DNA from: Paramecium octaurelia
Taxonomy: Eukaryota > Ciliophora > Oligohymenophorea > Peniculida > Parameciidae
NCBI GenBank assembly: GCA_905182995.1
Contig: CAJJDP010000011.1
Location: 756,432-820,431, forward strand
Length of the DNA: 64,000 nucleotides
Direction of reading: 5' to 3'
The notes below the pieces were generated by a model, which searched no databases, was not told the DNA's origin, and was given only the letters and a program-made list of their open reading frames with translations. Within the stretch, counting starts at the first letter, position 1. Each line of letters starts with the position of its first letter. Made by a program: the position numbers and the translations under genes. Shown here one piece after another: positions 48,935 to 62,450 of the stretch.

Positions 48935-51900
48935 ATGATATATAAAATAATCAACACTTATTTAGTCACGCTATTCTCATTTCTAGCTAATCCAACAAAC
49001 TTTAAAATAACTAATTCAGTATACACCTTAGGAATATTTATATACTTTGTTTAACCTTATTCAAAACTATTCGATAACCATGATGAAGCCGATACATTCA
49101 TAACATATATAGCATCATTCTCATCGGTAATTTACTTATCAAAAATAGTATTCAACCTTAATAAAATTTATCTAATAGGAAAATGCAGACTCAACATTTT
49201 GGGTGTTTTATGCATTATTTCACTTGCCAATATTAATATTAATCATATTACCAATATTAAATTAGTTTTCATCAAAATTGGATCAAGAAAATAAGTAATT
49301 TTTAAATTAATCAGAAGTAGCCCGTTTTATTAAAGTGTCAGTAGTTTCTACAGTGTTTGGCTTAGTTTTTATTCATTTATTCTTTAGGAAATATACTTAG
49401 AATTCAATTCGCAATTAATTGTAAGAAATGATAAAACTATTTTAGTTTTCAAATTCTTTGATATAAAAATTTGTTGGAGTTATTTTTGGGACTTGCTCTG
49501 TTTTAATTTCATAAATGACTAGCTTTATTTCTCAGAGCCACGAATTCAATGATATTAATAGATACAAAAGAAAAACATCATTATATCAAGTTGCGTAAGT
49601 ATTAAAAGCATTGATTACAATCTCATCATATTTTCCAGCAAAATCATCTAAGTTATCCGTTGTGATTTGTATCGTATTATTTAGTGTTGTATCAATTTAC
49701 GATAGTTTGGTATAGAGACCTTTCCCCTCTGTATATTTAACAAAGTGCTATTTGGGCATTGCATTTGCTTTTACAACGGCTAACATTGTTTAGATCTTAT
49801 TTACATATGATTTGATCATCGAAAACTGTAGCATTTATCTTATTATTGGATTATGTCCTTTATCTTATTATTTGGGGCTGAGTTTTTATGAAGATATATT
49901 TATCAAATTGATATAGAATAGAAACATTCAAGATTTCTGGATTTATTCTTAAGAATTGATTGAAATGTATTCTTTATAGGAACGAAAATTGATAATTTAT
50001 ATATCTATTCGAAATCATATAAATCATTGCTCAAATGTTGGATGTTATTGTTCAAAATATGGCAAAAATTTAAAATTGGATAGTAATAGTTAAAGCATTG
50101 TAAGCGGAAATAAAGATACGACTCTAAATTATCGATGTTTGAGAGAATTAAATTTAAAATTTGATGATGTTGTTAAATTGATGGATTCATTATTTTTTCA
50201 AACTTTAAATCATCCAAAATTAAAGCGAAAAGATAGACTGAATTATTTGTATGCTTCATTTTTAGAGAAGTACTCAGGGAATAAATTGATGAGTTATTAC
50301 TTTCTTAAACTATTCTGTTATAAACACAAAGCAAAACTGAGCTATTTTTATAAGATTATATTTCCAAAAATTATCAAAGTAATTATTTTAATTATTTAGA
50401 AATTAGAATTAAAGCTGATTTATTTCAACAAAATCTAGTAAGAAAATAATAAGAAGGACTCATTACTTGATGATTTGTCTTTAGAAACTGTGATTCAAAT
50501 TGAAAATTCATGCACAAGTTATTAGAAATCGTTTGTATCAATTCTTACTTAAAAGATGATCATTTGGTAATTAATTGAGAAAGGTAGTGAATCAATTTCA
50601 AATTTTATAAAAAAGATTTATAGACCTCTTATGGAGATAGTGACATAGAATAAAAAGATTTAACATGAGTTATCCTAATTATCGCAAAATTATGAAAATG
50701 CTGGATTCTTAAAAATGCTTTAATTAAGCTATCTTGTAATATCTAATTCATTGGGAAGAGTTAATATTTTAGAATAAAAAATATAAGAATTAAAAAATAG
50801 AGATCAGTATAGGGAAGATGAGGGTTTGAATAATTTTAATTTAATGAGAGGATAGTTCACTCTAATAAAAACAGGACTCATTAGATCTTTAGGGTATATT
50901 CTAAGTAAAAATGAAGATAGAATAGAAGCATTTTTTAATTACAATAAAGATGAATAGACTAAAATCATCAATATTAATTAATTAATGCCTCCTCATATAG
51001 CAAGTTTTCATAATTAGATTATTCATTAATATATATAAACTGGATAGACTTATCTGATGTACGATAATAGAAGAGTGTACGTATCTAATAAAAATCAGTT
51101 TATTTTCCCGATAATGTTATCGCTAAGAAATGATTTTTCTAATTTTGATGATTGTGTGTTTAATGTTTGTATGTTGAAGGTTTCATTTTAGGATGCAATA
51201 ATGTTTGATGGACGTGGATCTATACTGGGCATGAGTGAGAACTTATTTACTTTGTTATCTGATTCTGAAAAATTGTTTACTTATGCAGAGATACTAAAAT
51301 ATGGATTAATTCAGGTGCTATTTCCAAATTTTTATAAAGTTTTGGACGATATAGATGAAGCATAAAATAATTATTATAGGGATAGTGATGTTACTGCTGA
51401 TCTTGAATTTGAAGATTTGAAATCATCAATCCATATCAATTCAAATTTTATTAGTTTGTGCTAATAATATCAAAATCATTCACAAGGGAGTTAGTATGAT
51501 AAAGAATTATCAAAAATGTCAACAACAAATAATAGAGTTGAATTATTCGATAGAAGAGATAGAGATTTAATGAAAGAATTTGCTCAAGAATAAAAAAACT
51601 TAAAGAAAACATCACGAGGGTATCGTTTAAGATTTGACCTTCAAAAATTTGAAAAGAATTTCAAGGGTCTTTCTTAAGAATTTTTTACATTTGTAGGAAC
51701 AGAAACTCAGAGGTAGAATGTATTCACCTATTTTATAATTGATATAAAAGAGATTTCGTAAGCATCGTCGAAAGTTAATCAAACAGTATCAACTATTTCT
51801 TAATATTTAACAATAAGTCATAATTACACACAAACCGATTAGAAAATGTCCACAATTATGTTTAACAAAGAGCATTAATATCATGCTTAAATGAATGATG

Positions 51901-54011
51901 AAATTGATGGCTAAGAAGAAAAAGGAACTTTATAATTCAATATTTCGCTAAGTCAACCCATGTAACCTGCATTTTAAGTTGAGTCACCTCGAATTTAATT
52001 AGAAACTCCTAAGGATACTGAAAGAGGAATGCTAAGTAATAAACATCAATCCTCTGATATATTGGGATAACAAAGATATTTTAAAAACATGTTTGATAAT
52101 GCTTATGAGCAATAATTAAAATAGAAAGGCTTAAATGATCCTAGACTTATATCTAAAAATGGAATACAAGATGATGGGATGAGAGAATTTGAAGAAGAGT
52201 TAGAATTTGGATATTCAAATCATTAATAATAATAAAAAGAGTAGATAATTGAAGATCCACCTACATTTTAAAAGTAATAATGTGTAGTTTATGTAAATAA
52301 AATAAAATAAAACAAATAAAAAAGAATTTTAGATGAACAATAATCTACAACAAGTGGAATGTCCAAAGCTGAAAGAGAAAATTTAGAAAAAATTTACATG
52401 AATTCTAAAATGCCTCATCAATTCTATTATTTAATATCATCATGGATCTTTATCATTGTTATTACCTTAGCCTCTATTATTACTTTATCTGTCATAAGTG
52501 TAAGCATGTTAGAAGATGTCATAACTACAAGTGCTCATTTACTCATTCCATATGAATTTAATAGAGCATATATCAATAGTGCATAATAAGCGATATATTT
52601 GTAGAGTAAGTAATTTTAATAGGAAAACATTAATAATTTTAATATTTCGATTAATAGCTTTTACGAATCAATAACAGAAACGACAGTTACATACAGGGAA
52701 TTGTTAAATTAAGAGATTGACTAGTATATTAAAGTAGAAGAAAAAAATATTTCTATCAAAGTTTATACAGACGTGGATAATTATTAATAGGATGAAATAA
52801 GTATCTATGATTTTCTCCTAAGTAACTACTAGATTATGTTATCAATTAATGAAACAAATTAACTCCTCAATTTGATCAGTAGGTTTTATGATATAACAGA
52901 AAGTACAGATGTGATTAATAATGTTTAAATGGATGGAATAGTGAAAGACATTAATGATTTGATAAATGTTTAAGATTATATAACATTTTTGACAATTGGA
53001 ATTTTGGTATTGCCTTTATTTCCATATTTAAGAAACTATAAAAAGCTAATCGTTTATTAAGAAAAAATTGTTTTATTAATTACAAGAGTTAATGTAAATG
53101 AATTCTAGAAGGAAGTAAAATATATATCGGAAATACTTGAGCATATTTCGAAATTGAATACTCTAAATTTAGTCACTACTGACTTTGTTTCTTAAGAAAT
53201 TTTAAATGATAAACCAAACTATTCTTTGAAAACTAATGCCAAGCAATAAATACTTTAGACCAAAATTTACGATATAAAATTGTCAATGTGGTTTGAATTT
53301 TCAGTAGTTATCTTCATTTTTCTCAGCATGACTATATATTTTATTGGTGGACTTCTATTTTCTAATTAGATTCCAAGTGACTATTTGGAAAGAGCAGAAT
53401 AATATGTACATTTATCTCATGAGTATTAACACATTTAGCACTACAACCTGCTAAATGAAATAATAGTTAACAATTACACAAAAGAAAGTATGGCAGATAT
53501 TTAGATAAAATATGATGAAGCAATACAAAGCTATTCTGTATTGCCATTGCCATTAGCAAATGAGAATGGAGACTTGGAATTTTTGAATGAAATATACTAT
53601 ACTGACCTTTGCAATAACTCTAGTCATTTTGTTTGTGGGCAACAATAATTGAGGAAAAGTTACTAGAATGGCTTGAATGGGGTACTCCAAAATATTAAAC
53701 TATTATTTTATTAAGAACACTTTAAAAGATATGTAAGTGATGAATATTGGGCATTGGTTGTATTTTTTCCTTCGTTTATAGAACCTTTTATTTACTAAAT
53801 TATTACAGAAAAGAATTCCTATTTAAGCACTTATATCTATAATCTAGAAGTTGGCTGTCTTCTTTATTATCTAGCAGGAGGATTGAGTATGACGCTATTT
53901 AGTTTGTTGTATTTTTACAAGCAAAGTGAAAGTAATTATGCTATCATTAACTTTAGTTCTTCACAATTAAATATATTTGATTAGACATCTACTGATGTTT
54001 ATTCCTTTTGA
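48935..54011 (+). CDS. Giant multi-pass membrane protein with PAS-like region (TmcB-like), about 1,683 aa
   Basis: Only one intron (49421-49445, 25 nt); 1,684 codons remain. Eight or so N-terminal membrane segments (residues 1-330, such as FVGVIFGTCSVLISQ) precede a long cytosolic region. It contains CxYCSKYGKN and the block MPPHIASFHNQIIHQYIQTG, characteristic of the TmcB/'tiny macrocysts' PAS proteins expanded in ciliates, followed by a PAS-like fold near residues 690-800 (FIFPIMLSLRNDF, DAIMFDGRGSILGMSENLF). The C-terminal third has four more hydrophobic segments (for example SWIFIIVITLASIITLSVI) enclosing extracellular-type loops. An in-frame ATG at 48902 would add 11 residues. It may sense an unknown stimulus. 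Confidence 0.78.
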
Positions 54012-54233
54012 AAAATTTAATGAACAAATTACACTATCATTATTAAAATAAATAAAGGAATATTGATATTATTAATATTTATGTTATATTGTCTTTAAAA
54101 TTGGAAAATTAAGGTTTATGTTTAGAAGATTATAATTTATTTTATTGTTCATTATACAGTGATTTTCTTAAGCCTTTCTAAGTATATTCTATAAATAATA
54201 ATATATTAACGAATATTAATAAATAAGTTAAAA

Positions 54234-55484
54234 ATGGGAAACTCAAATGGATAACAAAGTTTGTTAGTTTTAGATTAAAATTATGCATACTAAACTCTAA
54301 AAACTCACCCTGTGTTTGGAGAGATTAAGCTATATAAGCATAGTGAAACAGGTAGGAAGATTGCTATAATCAATAAACAAATATTTGAGTCAGAGCAACA
54401 CAATATGAAATAGGAAACCTATCTAAAGAGAAAATCGTATGACAATATAAACCTCCTGAAGGTTTTAGGTTTTTAGAAACTAGTTGCAAATGATTTATGT
54501 TCTCAAATTAGATACTTGTCCATCCAGGTTGAATATTATGAAAACACTATCACTTAATTTAAAGAAAAGTTTACAGAAAAAGAACTATATTATTTGATAT
54601 TCTCTTTGTGTGATGCCATGGATTATTGCAAACAAAATAATAATGAAATAACAGACTTACATCCATCAAAAATATTAGTTACAGACGATGGATTTGTTAA
54701 ATTAGTAGACAACATTGTTGCTTTAGAGGCAATATCTAATTTTCATTAGGTTAAATATAATGATCGCTAAGTTGAATATTTAGCACCCGAGTAATTGGAA
54801 TTATTTTCTGGATTAAAAAATAAGATTAATTAAGAAAAAGCTAACATTTTTTGCTTAGGGTTGTTATTATCTTAACTAATCACAAAATAACCTGTTAGTG
54901 ATTATTACCTAGAAGAATTTGTCAATTTGAATTTGTTGTTTAAAAGACTGGATTAAAAATTTGCCTAATATTCATATTCTAATAGTCTTTATGCTCTACT
55001 AAAAGAGATGTTAGCCCATGATCCAGAAGAAAGATTGTCAACTAAATAAGTATTGGCAAAGAAATAATATCACCACTTTGTTAGCAATTTAGATGGCGAC
55101 TCAGTTGATTTTGCAGAGCATCACTAACCTGATTCCATATTATAATCTCCAAACTCATATTATTAAGAAGAATAGTAAGTATCCTATCATAGAAAAAAAG
55201 AGTCTATTCTTTCAATAAAAGCTACTAATGAGGAATTTCAAATTGCAGATTCATCATTACAAAAGAGAATTGATTTAGCCTTAGCCGAATCCAATAAATT
55301 ATTAGATTAACTTAGTGTTTCATCTCCAGTCACTAAATTTTAAAGTAGAGCAACAATAAATGGAATTTATGATTCAGTCCAAAATCCATTAGTATAATTA
55401 ACTGAATCAAGAATCAAAAGATTAATTGAAAACTCAGAAGAAGCAATAGAAAAATCATTAATATAATCAAAAACATGTATGTGA
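54234..55484 (+). CDS. Kinase-like pseudokinase, N-myristoyl-type, 416 aa
   Basis: Intron-free frame of 417 codons starting MGNSNGQQSLLVLDQN. The region 20-285 follows a kinase fold, but every catalytic motif is gone: no glycine loop, the HRD loop is NEITDLHPSKILVTDDG, and DFG is KLVDNIVAL. The later parts remain recognisable (VEYLAPEQLELFSG for APE, FCLGLLLSQLIT, DPEERLSTKQVLAKKQ). The Met-Gly start and following Ser/Asn suit myristoylation. The tail of about 130 residues is Ser/Glu-rich with a helical end (SRIKRLIENSEEAIEKSLIQ). I predict a scaffold or regulator, not an enzyme. Confidence 0.78.
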
Positions 55485-55762
55485 AACCTATTCAATATTA
55501 CGGTTATAAATTATAATTTTATTTTTCTATTATGATTAATCTTTAAGTTTACATTTGTTATTCTTATTGAAATAGTCTATTGTTTTTTCACTAGAGGAAA
55601 ATTTCAATGAGATTAGATAAAATAATGTGTAATGGAAATTACTAATGTTGTATTCTATCTTAAGTGTTATCATTAAATGGACGAAATTTGAACGCTTTTT
55701 TTGATAAATATCTAGATGAATGAAATACGGAATATATTTTGAAAATTAATTATTAATTATAA

Positions 55763-58700
55763 ATGGAAATATAAACATAAACAAGATCAAAATTAGTACA
55801 TTATTCTCATATTTTTCCAAGAACCATTAAGAAAAATCTCCCACAGCTTTAAAAAGCATTTTGAAGAATAATAGAATCAATAGTGTTAAGAAAAATTAAT
55901 TAACTCCCAAACGAGGACAAGAGCAGGATGTTGTTTTGGAAGCATCAATTATTTCTAAGTCATCATCTCAAGGCTATTAGTATTTATTTCATTAATTAGG
56001 GACATTTACTCAATCAACTAAAATGGGTCTCCAAGTCCACAAATTGAGTAGGTATTTTCGAGTGATGGATTCTAAAATATATGGAAACAGAAATCATTGA
56101 ATATTTTATATTATGTCTCAAAGTTTATTAGGCAGATTAAAACAAGTGGAAACAAAATCAAATTTAAATTATTGAACACAAGAATCTTAGGTTTGGTTAA
56201 TGATGCAGGAAGTGATCCAAATGTCTTATTAGAATACAGAGATATTTTGAATAATGTCAAAGTTGCAAAAGAAAAATGCAACTTTAACTAAATTTTCAAA
56301 ATTTTATAGCTGATTCCAATAATTGATCCTGATTAAACCATTAAAATAATTTGGGATATTTTGATGTTAATTTCTGTTATTATTAATTTGATATACATTC
56401 CTTTGGAACTAAGCTTTGACTTTAAGGCCTCAGATTAAGTAGTTTTATATTTAAACACCATTCCTTCTTGGCTACTCTTATTTGATGTAATATTTACTTT
56501 ATAAACTGCCTATTATCACGAAGGTACTATCCATAGGAATCAAGCAGAAATATTAAAAAACTACATGAAAGGAGGAAAGCTGATGATTGATGTCTTAATT
56601 TTAGTTCCCATTTTATTTTAACAATATGAGATTGACATCCTCAAATTTGCTTTATTATTTCGGATTGTTAAATTGCCAAAAATGGCAAATAACCTTGAAG
56701 AAATACTGAATCCAAAAGAGTCCATCAAAATGTTGATTTAATTGGCCAAACTAATCTATTTTATAATCATAACATGTCATTTTTGCGCCTGTCTTTGGGG
56801 ATTGTTGGGAGAACTGTAAATTTAACAAAACAGTTACTCCTGGCTTACACATTATGGGATTGATGGCCAGGTTTGGACAAAGAAATACATTTTTTCAATT
56901 TATTATTGCACTATCACAACTTTAACTATTGGTTATGGGGATATTACACCCCAAACTGATATAGAGAAAATTTATTCAATCCTTTTAGCTTTGTTAGTTT
57001 GCGGTGTTTTAGGCTATAGTGTTTCAACAGTGGGTAATATCATCAAATTGCTCTAGGATAAAGATTAACAATTCAAATAAAAATTATCAATCTTAACTAA
57101 TTATCTAAAAAGCAGGAACTTAAATTAATAATTATAATTGCAAGTTCGTAAGTATTTCGAGCACTATTTAAAACTTGAATAAGAGTCTTAATTCAAAGCT
57201 GAATTGATGATGTAATAATTAACACAAGATTTAAAGGAAAAGGTTGCCATTGATTTATATTTCAACACTCTAAAAAATTCAAAAGTCCTAGCGAATTTAT
57301 GTGAAAATTGTCTAAAAAAATTATGTTTATATGTTCATGAAAAAAAACTTGCTCCAGAAGAAAAAATATGGTCTCCAGATGAAAAAGGAACCAAAATTTA
57401 CTTTTTGTTAAAAGGTTAATTAGATATTTTGGCTAATAATATTCGTCTTAAAACTTGTGAATTTGGGGTATTTGGTGAAAAGGAATGCCTCACTTAAAGC
57501 TAGTACTAAACTTATTTGAAGGCTGTAAAATTCTCTCAATTGATTTATCTCAATATTGATGATATAATGAAAATATTATATGAAGATTAAAAAGATTTAG
57601 AAAGGTTTAAGATGCTTCAAGATAATCTGATATTTAATGAAAGTTATAAAAATTTTGGGTAAGTATGTGAAATATGTGGATGGACTCACTAATTAAATAC
57701 TTGCCCATTTGTGTTTGTAAAAGCGAATAGAAACAAAATCATTACCATAAACAAAAACTCTAAGCCATAATAAAGATTCTATCATGATAGAAAATATTAC
57801 TCTTTTAAAACTAAATATTCTCTAAAAGATGTTTAGGAATGTGGATTAGCTTTTATGATAAACGAAAAATTTATAGAACAAATAGATTGTTCTGATTAGT
57901 ATCTTCAAGAATTAGGTTTTGATATTTCGAAGGACGAAGAAGAATAAGAAGAGAATTATTAACAAGGTAGTAAATAAAAATAATTCCAAGACTCAAAATT
58001 TGAATCATTTTCAAAGAGCAATACTTTCACTGACTATTTTAGATAGAATGATTAATCAAATTATGAACACACCAATAAATACACAAATAAAAATACTAAT
58101 AAGAACACGAATAAACCAAAATCAATTATCTAGAACAATATGTAAAATATCAGCGGCTAATAATCCAGCTAACAATCTCAATTATAAACCTCTATTTAAT
58201 AATAATAACAAACACAAGCATCACCATCGGTTGTAAGATGGGACAGTGATAACCTCAAACAAAATAATCAAAAGAGATCAACTCTTCTCTTGAGAAAACT
58301 AAATAAAGAAAGGTCAATAAAAATCGAAATGAGGTTGAATAACAAATCTAAACCTTCGTATGTTTCAACTATAAGGCAGGAAACCTCTAATAATAAATCT
58401 ATGTAAAGGTATGATAGTGTAATAAGTGGAAAACATAGCAAATCTATCTATCATAACAATAACACAAACTCTGTTGCTTCTCCTTATGACGATATGCTTA
58501 ATATGTTTCAGGATGATTAATTAATTAGCGAAGAAAATATTGACTTTAATGTAGACAAATAGTTTCTAATGACAGAATATTTTCCTGCTTTTAATTATGA
58601 TGTTGTAATTAAAAAGTTTGATCATAACTTAATTACTAAGAGAACAAAAATGTTAGCCACAATTTCCAGAGGCAAAACCTTATAGAAATATATTAAATGA
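55763..58700 (+). CDS. CNBD-type K+ channel with C-terminal Cys/His knuckle, 963 aa
   Basis: Introns 55796-55821 (26 nt) and a 20-nt one near 55978 leave 964 codons from MEIQTQTRSKL. The six-TM core runs from about residue 180 (IIWDILMLISVIINLIYIP). S4 is weakly charged (ALLFRIVKLPKMANN). The pore has TTLTIGYGDITPQ near residue 375. A C-linker and cyclic-nucleotide-binding-like fold follow (GTKIYFLLKGQLDIL). Residues about 620-633 read CEICGWTHQLNTCPF, a C-x2-C-x3-H-x4-C cluster about 245 residues behind the pore, as in the channel at 30286-32973. The long tail is Asn/Lys/Ser-rich with short KYTNKNTNKNTNK repeats. Confidence 0.9.
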
Positions 58701-58714
58701 TAACAAATTTATAT

Positions 58715-60277
58715 TCATAGTTCTAAGGTCGATTTTTTTTTTGTTGGTTATTCTGAATTTTTTTTTTAAAATATACTATCTATTTTTCTTGGTGACTTTT
58801 TCTAATTAGAATTTTAAATAAAATTTGATTTCTCTTTTATGGAAAGAGGGTTGTGAATAGTATTTTTTTTTGAAGTTAATCTAAAACTATTACCTTACTT
58901 TTTCAAAGGACTTTATTCAACTTATGGTTCAATAATTGGGTCTGATTTTTTAACATCTAAATATTTTTCTAATATTGCTTTTACATCAATAGAACCTTAA
59001 GAACTTGACTCTTCAAATGTTGCTTTTTGGATAGGAGAAGTTGGTGTTGAAACTGCAGGCTTGATTTTAATTAGCTTTTTTCCTTTTTTTATCGGACTAT
59101 TCGAGCTTGATTAATTGTTTGAATTTAATTCAGTTGAAATTTCTAAGGATTATATTCCTAATTAACTCATATGAAATAATTTTCGAGAATTAAAGCTTCC
59201 AACTATCAATTTGGAACTTTAGAAGATAAATGGATGTTAAAGGGCATCGTATGATGAGTAATTTTTAGTTGTATCATTTATTTTTTAATAGAAATCAAAA
59301 GCTTATTTTGACCATTCTTGCAAATCATAACTATAAAGTTTTGCTGCATCATTATTATAATCCAACAGATATTTCATGATATTGCCAAAACTATTAATAT
59401 CCTGCTAAGCCTTTGAATAAAAATCATTATTATTCTGATACTAAAATAGAAGTTCAAAATGATCAATAAAATACACTGATGACCAATCTTTGGGGTTCTT
59501 CAAATATAAATTTGATACGACAGCTTTATGACCAAGGACAACATTATTCAAATGTAAATACTCTAATATTGTAAACAAAATTCTCATTATGGTTGAAATG
59601 TCAAACTCCGTTAATTATTTATCCAATCTTAAATCATCAATATTGGTTCCCTCAATATTTTCGCATACAATGTAAATCAAATTTCGACTTTCAAATATTT
59701 CTTTCATTTTTATTAGATTATGTAATTTTAGATTTCTCAATAGTTGCAGGTTGTTAATTAAAAGTCTTCTATTTAAATCACTATTTTTTTCTATTATATG
59801 GACTGCGTATTCAACAGAAGTAGATTTGCATTTGACAGTAAACCAATTTTATAATGTTCCTCTATCAATTTTTTTCTTAATCGAATATCTTTGTTAAAAG
59901 TAGAATTATATTGAGAAGGGTTTTAAATAATCCACCCAATCATCTATCTCTCCATAAATTTCTAAAGTCTAATTTTGTCTTGTTAATTTAACTCCTGGCG
60001 AGTTAATCTAAGTATTACGAGTTAATTGCATTTCTATGTTTTGAATATCAATATATTTCTACATATATAAAATATTGGATACATTATCTGAATATTAGAT
60101 ATAACCACCGCCTATTCGTAGCTTCTTTATTTTTATTGTTGAATTAATAATTACTATGAATCTTTTCTCTAAGTCATATTTAATTGACTCTTAAGGACAT
60201 AAAGACCAGAAATTTTGATTTGATTAAAATATACTTTCAAATTGTAATAATGTAGGCGATAAAGGAATCTTCATCAT
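58715..60277 (-). CDS. PH-like/pseudokinase, 520 aa
   Basis: Intron-free frame of 521 codons starting MMKIPLSPTLLQFES. Residues 1-125 form the PH-like module (WSLCPQESIKYDLEKRFIV, LEIYGEIDDWVDYLKPF). The kinase-like region has YSIKKKIDRGTLQNWF, the lysine position replaced (EYAVHIIEK), the catalytic loop LGHKAVVSNLYL with no Asp, and IDHFELLF in place of DFG. The later helices are retained (INSFGNIMKYLLDY, SYDALQHPF). All three catalytic residues are lost, so this is a pseudokinase. The tail is Ser/Lys-rich with KPAVSTPTSPIQKATFEE. Its stop lies 14 bp from the stop of the convergent K+ channel. Confidence 0.82.
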
Positions 60278-60556
60278 ATTCTAATATATCAAATAATATA
60301 ATTTTTTAGATGATATTAAAATAATGAAACACTATTATAATATTTGATCGAGCCAATATATTAAAAGTATAAGTATTGAAATTGATAACTTCTTACCTTC
60401 CTAATAAACAAATTGATTGGAATTCTAAGTAATTCAGTTGAGCATTTGTTTTGGGTTGGTAAATAAACTTTTAATAATGTTGAGCATGGAACAATGACAC
60501 ATTCTGTTTGTCTTAAATTACATATGAGTATTTTTGAATTATTAAAATAAATTATT

Positions 60557-62419
60557 ATGCAAGAGGAAATACTATTGTTTTTTATCGAAGGAATACTTCT
60601 TATAGTATACGTCTTTTATCTAGTATGGGACTATTCTGCAAAAGAGGTTCCTTTTTACATTAAAGCCTTGACATATTTTTCTTGGATCCTAACTTTTTCG
60701 ATTGTCCTTGTGTTGCCTATTGATATCTTATAGGTAGCAAATCATTTTGATAATAAAGCAAAGGAATTTTTTAGAATAGTAGAGCACTTTGGAGAATAAT
60801 GAAAAAACATAACTATAATATGGTCTATTCTTAACTTGGAGAATACTATATTGGTCCAACTTTTTTTTATCATGGTAAGTTTGTTAAACACGATATATTC
60901 AAGGTTTATTCTTCCATTTTTTCAAGACTACGAAGACTCAGGAGATTTTAATTGGAGAGAAAGGATGAAATACTCAATCAAAAAAAATTTGCTAATTTAC
61001 ACTCTGGGACTGGTTTTAGGAATAATCATTATCATCTTATTAGCAATCAATAATGATTCTTCTGATTACATCACTAATTCATTAATAGGATTAGCAAATT
61101 TTTTGTATATTTTACTTTTATAAAAGTGGACTTTTTTTGGTTGTTTTATTATTAGGTTTCGGACTGGTTGCGATTCCAAAAAGATATATAAAAGAGAGTA
61201 AGGAGGAAGAAGTGCTTGATAAATGCTATAAAGATTCAGTTTATTTAGAAGAATAGAGAACCGAAAAGGGATATGATATAGAAGAAATTTGCAAAGTAAT
61301 TTCATATTATATTAAGACACTTCTAATTTTAGAAGATTCTTACGCAAACTCAGAGTTTTTCGTCTATATTTCTAAAATCATAGCTTTAATTCCTCCTGTT
61401 TATTTTGAGTCAATCAAATAATAATCAATTTACAGAAATAAAGAATTACCATCTGAATATTAAAATTTAAATTTAAAATAATTAGGAGTCCTTCATAAAT
61501 CAGTTAAACAAATCGTTTTTGATTTAAGAAGAATCAATACAAAGTTTGATATACTGTTGAACAAAGTAAAAAAGCTCGAGAGACAATATGAAATTGATTC
61601 TATTGAGAATCAAAGCTTTCTTATCAAAATTCTAATCAAAGCCTAATATATTTGGGTAAATTATTTTCGTAGCTATTATAATAAATACATTGGTTACGTT
61701 TTTACATTACTATCGATCATATTAATGTTCGGGGAATTTTAAGTATTGATGAAATAAAAAATTAAAATTAATATACTATCTTCAGTGATTCTATCCATCA
61801 GTGATACTACATTGACAAATATTACATTATTGATTCTGTTAACATACATGATGTTTTGCGTTTATTATGGCTTATTTTCAATGAAAATTAGTGGATTAAT
61901 ATCGTTTAACAATAAACATAATACAGATGCACCTAGTCTTATGTTTGGTTCTGTGTAAGAAATTAATTAAAACTTAGAAACTTTGGAAGAGTGAGCTTTC
62001 CCCTGTGTTACAATTTCCTTCAAATGACAGCCTAATTGGATAAATCAAACTAATTTTTTAATTTTTTTAAAAGGCTTGATGAATTCTCAGTATTTGACTC
62101 CACATTCACTATAATATTACCTCTAATGCTCATAATTATGTCACTTTGCAATTTTTTTAATATCAGTGATAAAGTGATGAAAGCAATTGGTCTTGGATAA
62201 TTCGCTTTTTAAGAGTCCCCTTAAGTTTTGAGTAGTTTGGGGAAGGAAATCTTGCTCAAAGAGAAATAAAGGAAAAATTCCAAATTAACAACTGATGAGT
62301 CAAGCTAAAAGTCGTCGCTTTTAGAATTATCAAAATACACTTCCCCCAAATATATTGAAACATAAGATAGAGTCAAAGTCAACTAAATAAGAAACTTTGA
62401 TGAAATTTTAAATATATGA
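60557..62419 (+). CDS. LMBRD2: LMBR1-like membrane protein, LMBRD2 homologue, 587 aa
   Basis: LMBR1-family nine-TM protein; LMBRD2 is linked to GPCR and Rac signalling in animals. Introns of 25, 29, 22 and 23 nt leave 588 codons from MQEEILLFFIEGILLIVYVF. Family blocks seen: VLPIDILQ, LTWRILYWSNFFFIM, FILPFFQDYEDSGDFNWRER, GLANFFGLFLVVLLLGFGLV, AIPKRYIKESKEEEVLDKC, and late NTDAPSLMFGSV followed by GRVSFPLCYNFLQM. Both splice junctions in these blocks fall where the consensus demands. The C-terminal tail is Ser-rich and cytosolic. It is followed after only 31 bp by the CAMTA gene. Confidence 0.9.
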
Positions 62420-62450
62420 AATTAGTAATCTTTTTACATTTTATAATTTA

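Noticed and set aside
57919..58236. Plus-strand frame rich in Asn/Lys/Arg inside the K+ channel tail
   Set aside because: It is a shadow of the channel's Asn/Lys-rich tail in another frame.
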